DNA of 64,000 nucleotides from Aminobacter aminovorans (GTDB lineage: Bacteria; Pseudomonadota; Alphaproteobacteria; Rhizobiales; Rhizobiaceae), in NCBI RefSeq assembly GCF_900445235.1, contig NZ_UFSM01000001.1, forward strand, positions 2,557,501 to 2,621,500, given 5' to 3'. The notes beneath the pieces are model-generated. The model made no database searches. It had not been told where the DNA came from and saw only the letters and a list, made by a program, of their open reading frames with translations. A program made the position numbers and the translations under genes. Of this stretch, positions 8,157 through 16,852 are shown one piece after another (position 1 is the stretch's first letter; each line of letters begins with the position of its first letter).

Positions 8157-8514
8157 GGCAGGGATTCCGTTAGGAACAGGGGCGCCCGATGCGCCTGTTT
8201 TCGTCGAGCCCTGGCAGGCCGAGGCCTTTGCCATGGTGGTCGCACTGCACGAGCGCGGCCTGTTCAGCTGGGCGGAATGGGCCGAGCGACTGTCGGCGGA
8301 GGTGAGGCGGCCGGAGGCAGCAGCCGACGGCAGCGACTATTACGAGCGCTGGCTGGCGGCGCTTGAGAAGCTATTGGCGGAAAAGGGGCTTGCCGGCCAT
8401 GACGAGGTCGACGCGGTCGCCGCCGCATGGGCGCGGGCCGCGCATGCCACGCCGCACGGCCAGCCGATCGTGCTGGAGAACGATCCGGAAGCCGCCGCTG
8501 TCCAGGCAGGCTAG
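8143..8514 (+). CDS. Nitrile hydratase accessory (activator) protein
   Basis: The 123-residue protein belongs to the small NHase accessory family that helps insert cobalt into the alpha subunit. It shares with the beta subunit the helical pattern FSWAEWAERLSAEVRRPEA, then GSDYYERWLAALEKLLAEKGL. This relationship is known for these activators. I chose TTG at 8143 because it gives the family's normal length and has GGGAGAG five bases upstream inside nthB. The reading frame is open further upstream, but that part is only a shadow of nthB. It overlaps nthB by 14 bases and is the third gene of the operon. Confidence 0.85.
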   Translation: MSRHEAGIPLGTGAPDAPVFVEPWQAEAFAMVVALHERGLFSWAEWAERLSAEVRRPEAAADGSDYYERWLAALEKLLAEKGLAGHDEVDAVAAAWARAAHATPHGQPIVLENDPEAAAVQAG

Positions 8515-8604
8515 TTGCTTGCGCCGTCAGCTCAAGAATTAGAGCCCTTATATATCTCTTGCTTGCCGAATTATGCTCCCTCAGGGCAAATGGGGCATGT
8601 ATTC

Positions 8605-9054
8605 ATGGATAGATGCGCGGTTGCGTCGTCGGTTCTACTTGCGGTCCTCTTGATTTCAGGATGTGTCGCCAACACGCCTGCAGGATCGTCCACTCCCGGA
8701 ATGGATGGGCCAAAGCCGAATGGCTTCACCCTGGCCTGGACCGAGAAGACGGCGCCGTCCCAGCCAGTGATCATTTTTCAGACCACGTCGATTGACGCCA
8801 ATTGCGCGCCCCAGGGTGTTCCGGATGTCACGGTGGTTTCAGGGCCTTCAAACGGCAAGGTCACATTCCGGAAGATGAAGATACTTCCGAACGTTACCCG
8901 GAAGAGCAAATGTTACTGGGTGCAAGTCCCGGGCGTTAAGGCCTTCTACACGCCAAATCCGGGATTCGTCGGCAAGGACAAGGTCAAGCTGCGCACCAAG
9001 CTGATCGAAGGCGGTTTTGGGATCAGCAACATCACCATCGAGGTCGCGAAATAG
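8605..9054 (+). CDS. Putative lipoprotein, unknown function
   Basis: The 149-residue protein has an N-terminal signal ending in a lipobox (LLISGC, lipidated C20). A short Ser/Pro/Gly linker follows, then a compact beta-rich domain with VPDVTVVSGPSNGKVTF and FYTPNPGFVGKDKV. The second half resembles Ig-like or cadherin-like repeats of the type FTYTPNPGFVGTDSF found in bacterial surface proteins. Two cysteines (in DANCAPQG and KSKCYWVQ) could form a disulfide. The ATG at 8605 gives the cleanest signal peptide; an ATG at 8590 is an alternative. I do not recognise a specific family. It stands alone on the plus strand. Confidence 0.65.
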   Translation: MDRCAVASSVLLAVLLISGCVANTPAGSSTPGMDGPKPNGFTLAWTEKTAPSQPVIIFQTTSIDANCAPQGVPDVTVVSGPSNGKVTFRKMKILPNVTRKSKCYWVQVPGVKAFYTPNPGFVGKDKVKLRTKLIEGGFGISNITIEVAK

Positions 9055-9102
9055 TGCTGTCCTCGTTGCCTTGCACGCGTCGAAGCTGGCTGCATTGACG
9101 CC

Positions 9103-9615
9103 CTAGAGTGGCCGCCACATGCGGTGCACGATGTGGGTTTTTAGCCCCGCCTTGAAGTCCGGGATGCTCTGGAGCAGGCGAAAGCCTTCCCGCTCCCAGA
9201 AGGCGCGGCCACGCGTATTCTCGTCGAGCACGGCGATGAGCTGCCGACTCGCGCCGCGGGCGCGGGCGATGCCTGACAGCTGTTCGAGAAAGATGCGGCC
9301 GAGGCCCATGCCGCGGCAGTTCTGGTCGGCCAGCAAAAGCCCGACATAAGCATCGCCGGTTTCAGGATAGCCGAAGGCCATGTCCGCGATCGCAACAAGC
9401 GTTCCGTCAGGCATGAACATGCCAAGCTTGCACGATGCCGCGAGGTCGCTGCCCGGCGGGCAGTCGGAAAAGAACTCCGCCACGGTCGCGTCGGAAGGCG
9501 CCATGCCGGATTCCAGCATGACGAAATCTGCGGCGCGATCGTAAAGGTCGCGCACGGCTGAAGTGTCGGCTGGCATCAGCGACCGGACTGGAAGGGTGTC
9601 AGGATTTGGCGTCAA
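9103..9615 (-). CDS. GNAT-family N-acetyltransferase
   Basis: The 170-residue protein has the GNAT fold signature: a beta strand AYVGLLLADQ followed by the acetyl-CoA pyrophosphate-binding loop NCRGMGLGRIFLEQL, then LIAVLDENTRGRAFWEREGFR, which is typical of motif B. The acceptor is unknown. It transfers an acetyl group from acetyl-CoA to a small molecule or protein amine. The length is normal. It is a single gene on the minus strand facing the lipoprotein gene; the two are convergent with 48 bases between them. Confidence 0.88.
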   Translation of the reverse strand: MTPNPDTLPVRSLMPADTSAVRDLYDRAADFVMLESGMAPSDATVAEFFSDCPPGSDLAASCKLGMFMPDGTLVAIADMAFGYPETGDAYVGLLLADQNCRGMGLGRIFLEQLSGIARARGASRQLIAVLDENTRGRAFWEREGFRLLQSIPDFKAGLKTHIVHRMWRPL

Positions 9616-9750
9616 GGCATGTGCTTTCTTCGATCCTGAACGGCGTACCGGCAGCCAGAAGGAAACTCAATGGCAAGGCTACGCAAGCTGACAAAGTTAA
9701 GTCACAGGCTTCCCGGCGCGAGAGGGCGTGAGAAACCGATCAACCTGTGG

Positions 9751-10374
9751 CTAGTTGCCGTCAAAGAACCGGCGAATTGCCGCTTCCAGTTTGTCTATGA
9801 ACTGGTGGTTTTGAGTGCTGCCCGCCCAGATCAGGGCGTTCAACCTGACGTCCTTGTTGAGGAAGTTCAGTTTGCCTGTGGCCAGCAGATACTCCGCGAT
9901 CGCGTAGTGACGGCCCTTGATCGCATCGATGAGGGCGTTGTTTCGCCCGCTCCTGTCGGTGGCGTTGACATCGGCGCCGCGGTCTACGAGCAACTTGACG
10001 ACATCAGTATGGCCGTTCTTTGCGGCTTCGATGAGGGCTGTCCTGCCGTAATATTCAGCCCTTGCATCGATGTCCGCCTGCGGGTGTCCGACGATGGCGA
10101 GAATACACGCATGGTGGCCCTTGGCAGAGGCCAGACTCAGCGGTGTGCTCTTCCATTTGTTTCTGCAATTCACATCGATACCCGGGTGCCCGACCAGGGC
10201 TTGGACCATCGAGGCATGGGCATTGAGGGCCGAAAGGTGAAGTGCTGACCAGCCGTCATTGTCCGACTGGTTGACGTCGGCGCCAGCGGCAAGCTCGGCT
10301 TCGACCACGTCCATGTCGCCGCTCTCTGCCGCCGCCAGCAGGGCGGGCCAACTCCTGGGCTCATCGTTTTGCAT
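9751..10374 (-). CDS. Ankyrin-repeat protein
   Basis: The 207-residue protein is built from about five ankyrin repeats. Clear units are DNDGWSALHLSALNAHASMV, KWKSTPLSLASAKGHHACIL, YYGRTALIEAAKNGHTDVV and GRNNALIDAIKGRHYAIAEY, with the inter-repeat GADVN signature twice. There is no signal peptide and no other domain, so it is probably a cytoplasmic protein-binding scaffold of unknown partner. I chose the ATG at 10374 (MQNDEPRSW) over an upstream GTG at 10386. It is divergent from the helicase gene. Confidence 0.85.
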   Translation of the reverse strand: MQNDEPRSWPALLAAAESGDMDVVEAELAAGADVNQSDNDGWSALHLSALNAHASMVQALVGHPGIDVNCRNKWKSTPLSLASAKGHHACILAIVGHPQADIDARAEYYGRTALIEAAKNGHTDVVKLLVDRGADVNATDRSGRNNALIDAIKGRHYAIAEYLLATGKLNFLNKDVRLNALIWAGSTQNHQFIDKLEAAIRRFFDGN

Positions 10375-10574
10375 GCTTCTGGTCACTGCAGTCGCCTTCC
10401 CGGATATGCTTTCGCCAGGATACCACGATTTGCCTGGCTCCTTGCAGTCGGCTGATGAACAAGGGGCTTACTTTGCGAGCAAGCCGGCACCCGATTGGGC
10501 CAGCTTGTCAGCTTATGTGGCGCTTCGAGACGCAATCCCTTGCCCTTGCAGCGCGAATCCTGTCAGTCAAAACG

Positions 10575-11702
10575 ATGGATTTTTCACCTCAGCAAGATGA
10601 TGCGCTGCAGGCCGTGGCGCGGTGGCTCAAGACCGGAAGGCCACAGATATTCCGGTTGTTCGGTTATGCCGGCACCGGCAAGACGACGCTTGCGCGCTAT
10701 TTCGCCGAGCATGTCGACGGCCAGGTGCAGTTCGCCGCCTTCACCGGCAAGGCAGCGCAGGTGCTGCGCTCGAAGGGCGCCACCAATGCGCGCACCATCC
10801 ACTCGCTGATCTACCGGCCGAAGGGCGAGGAGGCGGTTGCCGACGAGGCGACCGGCAAGACCTCGATGTCGCCGACATTCTCGCTCAACCGCCAGAGCCC
10901 GATCGCCAAGGCCAAGCTCGTCGTCATCGACGAATGCTCGATGGTCGACGAGCAGCTCGGGCGTGACCTGTTGACATTCGGTACGCCAGTGCTGGTGCTG
11001 GGTGATCCGGCGCAGTTGCCGCCGATCTCGGGCGGCGGTTTCTTCACCGAGCACGAGCCGGATTTCCTGCTGACCGAGATTCACCGCCAGGCACGTGACA
11101 ACCCGATCCTGAGGCTGGCGCTCGATGTGCGCGAGGGCCGCGAGTTCATGCGCGGCGACTATGGCACAGCACAGGTGATCGGCAAGGAAGACGTCACCCA
11201 GGACCTGGTGCTCGATGCCGACCAGGTGCTTGTCGGCACCAACCGGACGCGCAAGCGCTACAACCAGCGGCTGCGCGAGCTCAAGGGTTTCACGGCAGGC
11301 TATCCGCAGGCCGGCGACAAGCTTGTCTGCCTGCGCAACGATCCGGCCAAGGGCCTGCTCAACGGTTCGTTGTGGAAGGTGATGACGTCGTCGCGCGAGA
11401 CGGTGAAGCCGGGCATCAACCTGCTGGTAGCACCCGAAGAAGACGATCCCGACCGCGGCGTCGCCAAGATCAAGCTGTTGAAGCAGACCTTCGAGAACCC
11501 CGACGAAGAGATCCCGTGGGGCACCAAGAAGCGCTACGACGATTTCGACTACGGCTACGCGCTGACGGTACACAAGGCGCAAGGCTCGCAGTGGAACAAT
11601 GTCGTGCTGTTCGACGAGAGCTGGGCCTTCAAGGACACGCGCCAGCGCTGGCTCTATACGGCGATCACCCGCGCGGCCGAGCGGCTGACAATCGTGCGCT
11701 AA
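10575..11702 (+). CDS. RecD-like ATP-dependent DNA helicase
   Basis: The 375-residue protein is a compact superfamily 1B helicase. Walker A is GYAGTGKTT (residues 30-38). Walker B is VVIDECSMVD (D119, E120). Motif III is LGDPAQLPP (about 142-150). The C-terminal UvrD-like region has YALTVHKAQGSQW and ends in WLYTAITRAAERL. It is much shorter than RecD or RecD2 and lacks their N-terminal domains. Many alphaproteobacteria carry this stand-alone AAA_30/UvrD_C_2 form, probably acting in DNA repair. The ATG at 10575 begins MDFSPQQDDALQA, which matches the family's N-terminus; the upstream in-frame codons do not. Confidence 0.9.
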   Translation: MDFSPQQDDALQAVARWLKTGRPQIFRLFGYAGTGKTTLARYFAEHVDGQVQFAAFTGKAAQVLRSKGATNARTIHSLIYRPKGEEAVADEATGKTSMSPTFSLNRQSPIAKAKLVVIDECSMVDEQLGRDLLTFGTPVLVLGDPAQLPPISGGGFFTEHEPDFLLTEIHRQARDNPILRLALDVREGREFMRGDYGTAQVIGKEDVTQDLVLDADQVLVGTNRTRKRYNQRLRELKGFTAGYPQAGDKLVCLRNDPAKGLLNGSLWKVMTSSRETVKPGINLLVAPEEDDPDRGVAKIKLLKQTFENPDEEIPWGTKKRYDDFDYGYALTVHKAQGSQWNNVVLFDESWAFKDTRQRWLYTAITRAAERLTIVR

Positions 11703-11838
11703 GGGTTAGGGCCAGGCCGGCAACGGCCGATGGCTGCGCTTCAGTCGTTGGCCCCGCGCGGAGATCCGTTCCCGTCGGTTCTGGAAAATCTGCCGTTTCG
11801 GGGCGGCCTGACCTGAAGCCGGACCGCTCTGCCCGCCT

Positions 11839-12711
11839 TCAGGCCACGATCTCGAAAAGCACTGCGGTCGCATCGTCCGAGACCTTGAAGCGTGGGAACT
11901 GCTGGCCATCGGGGTCCTCGACCCGTTCGATGTGGCGAAGCTCCTGCAGGAGGGGAGCGAGACCCGTGCCTGCCGCGGCGCGGACGAGGTCCGACACGCC
12001 ATAGCGGCCATACTGGTCGGCAAGGGCGGCAAAACCATCGGAACACAACAGGCCCCTGGCGGGCAGGGAAATGTCGAGCTGCTCGGAAACGAGATGATCG
12101 GCGGCGGCGGGCTCGATGCCGAGCGTCCAGACGGAACCGCCCGGCTGGTTGTAGGCGGCGCGGCGGCGGCGCAGCTCGTCGCGCACGACCGGCTCGTCGG
12201 CAAGCGCCTGATGGGTGGAGAAGCCGCCCGACTGGGCAATCGCCCGACGGGCACCGTCGCGCTCCTTGGCGTAGGCTGCCTTGATGGCGCTGGTTTCCAG
12301 CACCTTGCCCTCCGCGTCGACCAGGAACAGGCGGCAGTCTCCCAGGCCATGCGTGACCAGACGGTCGCCCTCGACATGCACCATCTGGAAGCTCGCGATG
12401 GGCAGGTTCCATGCCTCGATCGGCAAGGCGTGGGCAGCCTCGTGTACGACATTTCCGGCGCGCTGGTTGAGTTCGCGCACGGCCTCTGTGACCGGGCGGC
12501 CGTTGCGGACCAGTTCCTCGAAGGTGCTCTGGGCAAAACGGGCCAGCCAGGCGGCATCGGAGCCGTGCAGGCCGACGATAGATGTGCCGCCGAGGCCAGT
12601 GGCGCCGTCAACGACAAAGGCGCAGCTGGCGTTGCCGCCGGCACTGTCTTCGTTCGGGCGCGACGGTGAGCCCGGATCGGTGATCGAATCGGTGATGCGG
12701 ATGTTTGGCAT
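11839..12711 (-). CDS. PP2C-type serine/threonine protein phosphatase
   Basis: The 290-residue protein has the metal-dependent phosphatase motifs in order: NEDSAG near the start, AFVVDGATGLGG (D35, G36), HGLGDCRLFLVD (about 121-132), LLCSDGFAAL (about 221-230) and VSDDATAVLFE at the end. These aspartates bind the two manganese ions that hydrolyse phospho-Ser or phospho-Thr. The N-terminus lacks a membrane segment, so it is cytoplasmic. No kinase gene is adjacent, so its substrate is unknown. It is divergent from the DUF1796-like gene and convergent with the helicase gene. Confidence 0.87.
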   Translation of the reverse strand: MPNIRITDSITDPGSPSRPNEDSAGGNASCAFVVDGATGLGGTSIVGLHGSDAAWLARFAQSTFEELVRNGRPVTEAVRELNQRAGNVVHEAAHALPIEAWNLPIASFQMVHVEGDRLVTHGLGDCRLFLVDAEGKVLETSAIKAAYAKERDGARRAIAQSGGFSTHQALADEPVVRDELRRRRAAYNQPGGSVWTLGIEPAAADHLVSEQLDISLPARGLLCSDGFAALADQYGRYGVSDLVRAAAGTGLAPLLQELRHIERVEDPDGQQFPRFKVSDDATAVLFEIVA

Positions 12712-12832
12712 GATGATCGCTATGTGGCGCGGGCCGATGACCGGAGTGTGACCGCGGCTAGATGTGTGATGGTTGCAGTTTGCACAGTCCGTGTCAGATT
12801 GTCAGGTCAGGCAACCGAACCTTTGTTGGTCC

Positions 12833-13453
12833 ATGACAGTCTTTCAACAGGTCGTCAGTCTCGGTCCCAATTGCCGCGCGAAATTCCATATCCGGAGGGT
12901 TTTCGGCGAGCGCATATCGAGGCGGGGTGTGTTCGACTGGCAGGTGACGCCGGTTGCCGCCATCGCCGAGTACATCCGCCGCGATTTTGCCGGCATGTTC
13001 GAGCGGGAAGATCTCCACGTCGTGGACGGCGTCGTCTTCAACAAGCGCTTCGGCACCAATCACATGCATGAGTTCCCCAAAGACATAAACGAACGCTCGC
13101 TCGACGCGCTCTATGGCAAGGCCCGTGAAGGCCATGACGGATGGTGCGCGGTCACCAGGAGGGCGCTGAAAAGCGATCTGTCGACCTTGTTCGTGTTGAG
13201 CCGGCCGGCATCTGCGACCGAGATGGCGGAGATTTCCGGCCTCATCGAACAGACAGGAGGCCGGCGGCAGTTTCTGCTGCTTGCAGCACCACGCGGCGAT
13301 CACGACGACCACTGGACCGGCGACCACGAGATCTGGAAGACGCATCTCACCGCATTCCGGATCAGGACACCGCTTTCGGCCGTCATGGCCGAGCAGATGC
13401 GTCGTCTGCGCAAGAACATACGCTACCTGAAACCACCCTCGATGATGGCCTAG
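12833..13453 (+). CDS. DUF1796-type putative cysteine peptidase
   Basis: The 206-residue protein begins MTVFQQVVSLGPNCRAKFHIRR. This is the SLGxNCxxA signature of the DUF1796 papain-like family, with the cysteine as presumed nucleophile. The expected FDW follows in RRGVFDWQVTP. The middle and C-terminal parts (DGVVFNKRFGTNHMHEFP, FVLSRPAS, DDHWTGDHEIW) fit the same family loosely. Substrate and role are unknown; relatives often sit near glycan or capsule genes, which is not the case here. The ATG at 12833 is the closest to the motif. The last four bases overlap the stop of the convergent SpoIIAA-like gene. Confidence 0.6.
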   Translation: MTVFQQVVSLGPNCRAKFHIRRVFGERISRRGVFDWQVTPVAAIAEYIRRDFAGMFEREDLHVVDGVVFNKRFGTNHMHEFPKDINERSLDALYGKAREGHDGWCAVTRRALKSDLSTLFVLSRPASATEMAEISGLIEQTGGRRQFLLLAAPRGDHDDHWTGDHEIWKTHLTAFRIRTPLSAVMAEQMRRLRKNIRYLKPPSMMA

Positions 13454-13854
13454 CCTTGGTCGGCCGGCTTCGCGCCGAGCCATTGCCACGCCTCGGCTTC
13501 GTCGGCATCGGAGAAGTGTTTCGTTTCGATCGAGGTGAGCGGCGCAAACAGGCCGACGACAGGCCCCATCCATGCCGGGCCGCCGACAAGCGCGTAGCGG
13601 CGGATATGATGCAACGCCTCCCACTTGCCCTTGAAGGTGAGCGGATCGAACAGGGCCGACCAGTCGAAGCCGTCGTAGCCCGTCGCGCGCAAAAGCACGT
13701 CGATCTTGTCATGACCCTCATAGGCCGCGTCGAGCAGGCCGTAGGCGTTTTCAATATCGGCCTGGGTGAAGTGGCCGACGATCTCGAATGCAAACACTTC
13801 CGGGTTGTCGGTGTCGATGCGCCGGAAGGGCGGTGGGGCATCCATGGATTTCAT
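13450..13854 (-). CDS. SpoIIAA-like (STAS-related) protein
   Basis: The 134-residue cytoplasmic protein fits the SpoIIAA-like/CRAL-TRIO-related family. It has an N-terminal strand pair ([40 protein letters not shown] in pattern), then [19 protein letters not shown], then [18 protein letters not shown] at the end. Members are widespread in rhizobia and are of unknown function; some may bind lipids or regulate stress responses. The ATG at 13854 begins MKSMDAPPP; a second ATG three codons in is equally possible. It is divergent from pdxJ with 151 bases between the starts. Confidence 0.75.
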   Translation of the reverse strand: MKSMDAPPPFRRIDTDNPEVFAFEIVGHFTQADIENAYGLLDAAYEGHDKIDVLLRATGYDGFDWSALFDPLTFKGKWEALHHIRRYALVGGPAWMGPVVGLFAPLTSIETKHFSDADEAEAWQWLGAKPADQG

Positions 13855-14005
13855 TGGTGTGTCCTTGTTGGCTGCGACATGTCCGGCAACCCAAGCTGAT
13901 TGTCGGGGTCATGCACTCGGCGTCGACACTGGAACACATAAAAGCGCTCTCTGTTCCCGGCCAAGCCGTGATAGGGGCATGTGTCGCTTTTGCCGAGAGT
14001 TGCCG

Positions 14006-14746
14006 ATGCCTGCCAAGCTGTCCGTGAACGTCAATGCCATCGCCATGCTGCGCAACCGCCGCGATCTGCCGTGGCCGAGTGTCACCGGGCTGGGACGCAT
14101 CGCACTTGCCGCCGGAGCGCACGGACTGACCGTGCATCCGCGTCCGGACCAGCGCCATATCCGCTTTTCCGACGTGCCTGAAATCAGGGCACTGATCGAC
14201 GACGAGTTTCCCAAGGCCGAATTCAACATCGAGGGGTATCCGAGTGAGGATTTCCTCGAACTGGTCGAAAAGCACCAGCCGGAGCAGGTGACACTGGTGC
14301 CGGACGATCCGTCGCAGGCAACCTCCGACCATGGCTGGGACTTCGCCGGACAGGCGAGCCTGCTCAAGCCGGTGGTGGCGCGCCTGAAGAAGGGTGGATT
14401 CCGCGTTTCGCTGTTTGCGGATGCCGACCCGTCAGGCATGAGTGCGGCGCGCGATACCGGCGCGGACCGGATCGAACTCTTCACCGGACCCTACGGCGCT
14501 TGCTTCGATGATTCGGCAAAGGCTGCCAAGGAATTGGAAAAGCTGGCAAAATCCGCAGAGGCAGCACTCGCTGCGGGCCTCGCCGTCAATGCCGGGCACG
14601 ACCTCGTCGTCGACAACCTGCCGCCTTTGATGAAGAGCATTCCGAAGCTAGCCGAGGTGTCGATCGGCCACGGACTGACTGCCGATGCTCTGGAGCATGG
14701 CATGGCCGGCACAATCAGGCGCTATCTCAAGGCTTGCGGGTGGTAA
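14006..14746 (+). CDS. pdxJ: Pyridoxine 5'-phosphate synthase
   Basis: This enzyme joins 3-amino-2-oxopropyl phosphate and 1-deoxy-D-xylulose 5-phosphate to make pyridoxine 5'-phosphate in the DXP-dependent vitamin B6 pathway. The 246-residue TIM barrel has the expected start [15 protein letters not shown] and the motif [15 protein letters not shown]. Later come [37 protein letters not shown] and [13 protein letters not shown]. Most PdxJ have EKRREI at the substrate-binding segment; here it reads PRPDQRHIR at the equivalent earlier position, as in other alphaproteobacteria. The ATG at 14006 gives the standard N-terminus. It stands upstream of kup with a palindrome between them. Confidence 0.95.
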   Translation: MPAKLSVNVNAIAMLRNRRDLPWPSVTGLGRIALAAGAHGLTVHPRPDQRHIRFSDVPEIRALIDDEFPKAEFNIEGYPSEDFLELVEKHQPEQVTLVPDDPSQATSDHGWDFAGQASLLKPVVARLKKGGFRVSLFADADPSGMSAARDTGADRIELFTGPYGACFDDSAKAAKELEKLAKSAEAALAAGLAVNAGHDLVVDNLPPLMKSIPKLAEVSIGHGLTADALEHGMAGTIRRYLKACGW

Positions 14747-14790
14747 TATCCGTGCTACCCATGCGTAACCTGCCTGGGCTGCACATTAGC

Positions 14791-14820
14791 TGTCGCAAAA
14801 CAGCTGTTGCTTTTGCGACA
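14791..14820 (+). promoter_or_regulatory. Perfect 10-bp-arm palindrome upstream of kup
   Basis: TGTCGCAAAA (14791-14800) and TTTTGCGACA (14811-14820) are exact reverse complements separated by ten bases that contain CAGCTG. The element sits 44 bases after the pdxJ stop and 40 bases before the kup start. It could be an operator controlling kup. It could also be a stem-loop at the pdxJ end, but no T-tract follows, which makes termination less likely. Confidence 0.4.
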
Positions 14821-14860
14821 CCGCAAGCGTAGAGCCCCGCGGCTTCACGGAGAGTCGTTC

Positions 14861-16777
14861 ATGACCGATGCCGACGCTGACAAGGCGGGAACAAGTGGGC
14901 AGGCGGTCCAGACGGACGGCCATTCCCATGACATCAGGATTCTCGTGCTGGGCGCGCTGGGTGTCGTCTTCGGCGATATCGGCACGAGCCCGATCTACGC
15001 ATTCCGCGAGGCGCTGGTGGCATCGGCGGGCGGCCAGGTGGCATCGCGCGAGGACATACTCGGCGTGCTGTCGCTTATCATCTGGGCGCTGACTATCATC
15101 GTCACCGTCAAATACGTCATGTTCGTGCTTCGGGCGCACAACAGAGGCGAGGGCGGGACGCTGTCGCTGATGGCGCTGGCGCGGCGCAGTCTGCCCAAAC
15201 GCTCCGGCATCATCCTGGCGCTCGGCATGGTCGGCGCCGCGTTGTTCTATGGCGACGCGGTGATCACGCCGGCGATCTCGGTGCTGTCGGCGGTCGAAGG
15301 CATGAAGGTCGTGACACCGGCATTCGAGCCTTACGTCGTGCCGCTGACGCTGGTGATCCTGGCGGCGCTGTTTTCGGTGCAGCGCTTCGGCACCGGCGGC
15401 GTGGCGATCGTGTTCGGGCCGATCACTTTGGTCTGGTTCCTGGCCATTGGTTATTCGGGCATCGTCCACATTGCCGATGACCCCGAGATTCTGCTGGCGG
15501 TGAATCCGATCTACATCGTCCAATTCCTGGTCAACCAGCCGGAAGTGTCGTTCGTCACTATTGGCGCCATTTTCCTGGCCGTGACGGGCGCCGAAGCGCT
15601 TTATGCCGACCTCGGCCATTTCGGCCGCCGGCCGATCGTGCTGGCCTGGCTGTGCATCGTCTTTCCATGCCTGCTGGTCAACTATGTCGGCCAGGGCGCC
15701 TTCGTGCTCAGCCACAACGGCACCGTCGGCCATCCGTTCTTCGAGATGAACGAGGGCTGGATGCTGATCCCGATGGTGGTTCTGGCAACGGCCGCTACCG
15801 TCATCGCCAGCCAGGCTGTCATAACGGGCGCCTATTCGCTGACGCGCCAGGCCGTGCAGCTCAACATGCTGCCGCGCCTTGTCATCCAGCACACCTCGGA
15901 GACGACGCTGGGCCAGATCTACATGCCGCGCGTCAACATGCTGCTCGCGCTGGTGGTGATGCTGTTGGTCGTCGGCTTCGGCGAATCGAGCAGCCTCGCC
16001 GCCGCATACGGCATTTCGGTGACCGGCAACATGCTGGTGACGACCCTGCTGCTATCGGTGGTCATGCTGCGCATATGGCGCTGGCGGGTTGCGGCGGTTG
16101 TCGTCGCCACGATGATTTTCGGCCTGATCGACATCGGCTTCTTCGCTTCCAACATCGTCAAGGTATTTGAGGGTGGCTGGGCGTCGCTGGCGGTTGCCTT
16201 CACTATAGTCACCATCATGTGGACCTGGGTGCGCGGCAGCCGCTACCTGTTCGACAAGACGCGCAAGAATGAGATTCCGCTCAACTTCCTGGCCGAGAAC
16301 CTGATCAAGAAGAAGCCGCAGCTGGTGTCCGGCACGGCCGTGTTCCTGACCAGCGACCCCGACAGCGCACCAACTGCGCTGATGCACAGCCTCAAGCACT
16401 ACAAGGTGCTGCACGAGCAGAACGTCATCCTCTCGGTGGTAACGGCGCAGCAGCCGATCGTGCCTGACAGCGAACGGGTCAAGATGGAGCAGGTCAACGA
16501 ACTGTTCATGCGGGTCAAGCTGAAGTTCGGCTACATGGAGCAGCCCAATATCCCCAAGGCGCTGGCCATCTGCCGCAAGCAGGGCTGGAAGTTCGACATC
16601 ATGACGACCTCGTTCTTCCTGTCTCGGCGCTCGTTGAAGGCCTCGCCCAATTCCGGCATGCCGGTGTGGCAGGACAGGCTGTTCATCGGCCTGGCGCGCA
16701 CCGCGGCTGATGCGACCGAATATTTCCAGATTCCCACGGGCCGCGTCGTCGAGGTCGGCACACAGGTGTCGATCTGA
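14861..16777 (+). CDS. kup: Kup/Trk-type low-affinity potassium uptake protein
   Basis: The 638-residue inner-membrane symporter imports potassium with protons. The signature [22 protein letters not shown] lies at about residues 31-52. About twelve membrane helices follow, including [18 protein letters not shown] and [17 protein letters not shown] segments, and a C-terminal cytoplasmic domain of about 170 residues closes the protein. The length is normal (about 620-640). The ATG at 14861 has GGAGAG six bases upstream. The N-terminal 25 residues before the first helix are polar and variable, as in relatives. It is a single-gene unit; the palindrome at 14791-14820 may control it. Confidence 0.95.
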   Translation: MTDADADKAGTSGQAVQTDGHSHDIRILVLGALGVVFGDIGTSPIYAFREALVASAGGQVASREDILGVLSLIIWALTIIVTVKYVMFVLRAHNRGEGGTLSLMALARRSLPKRSGIILALGMVGAALFYGDAVITPAISVLSAVEGMKVVTPAFEPYVVPLTLVILAALFSVQRFGTGGVAIVFGPITLVWFLAIGYSGIVHIADDPEILLAVNPIYIVQFLVNQPEVSFVTIGAIFLAVTGAEALYADLGHFGRRPIVLAWLCIVFPCLLVNYVGQGAFVLSHNGTVGHPFFEMNEGWMLIPMVVLATAATVIASQAVITGAYSLTRQAVQLNMLPRLVIQHTSETTLGQIYMPRVNMLLALVVMLLVVGFGESSSLAAAYGISVTGNMLVTTLLLSVVMLRIWRWRVAAVVVATMIFGLIDIGFFASNIVKVFEGGWASLAVAFTIVTIMWTWVRGSRYLFDKTRKNEIPLNFLAENLIKKKPQLVSGTAVFLTSDPDSAPTALMHSLKHYKVLHEQNVILSVVTAQQPIVPDSERVKMEQVNELFMRVKLKFGYMEQPNIPKALAICRKQGWKFDIMTTSFFLSRRSLKASPNSGMPVWQDRLFIGLARTAADATEYFQIPTGRVVEVGTQVSI

Positions 16778-16852
16778 CCGGCGCGCGGGGCAAAAAGTAG
16801 CATTGCCAATGCATGTTCCGTCCATGAACCTGCGTCGTGGTCGGAAGGGCAG

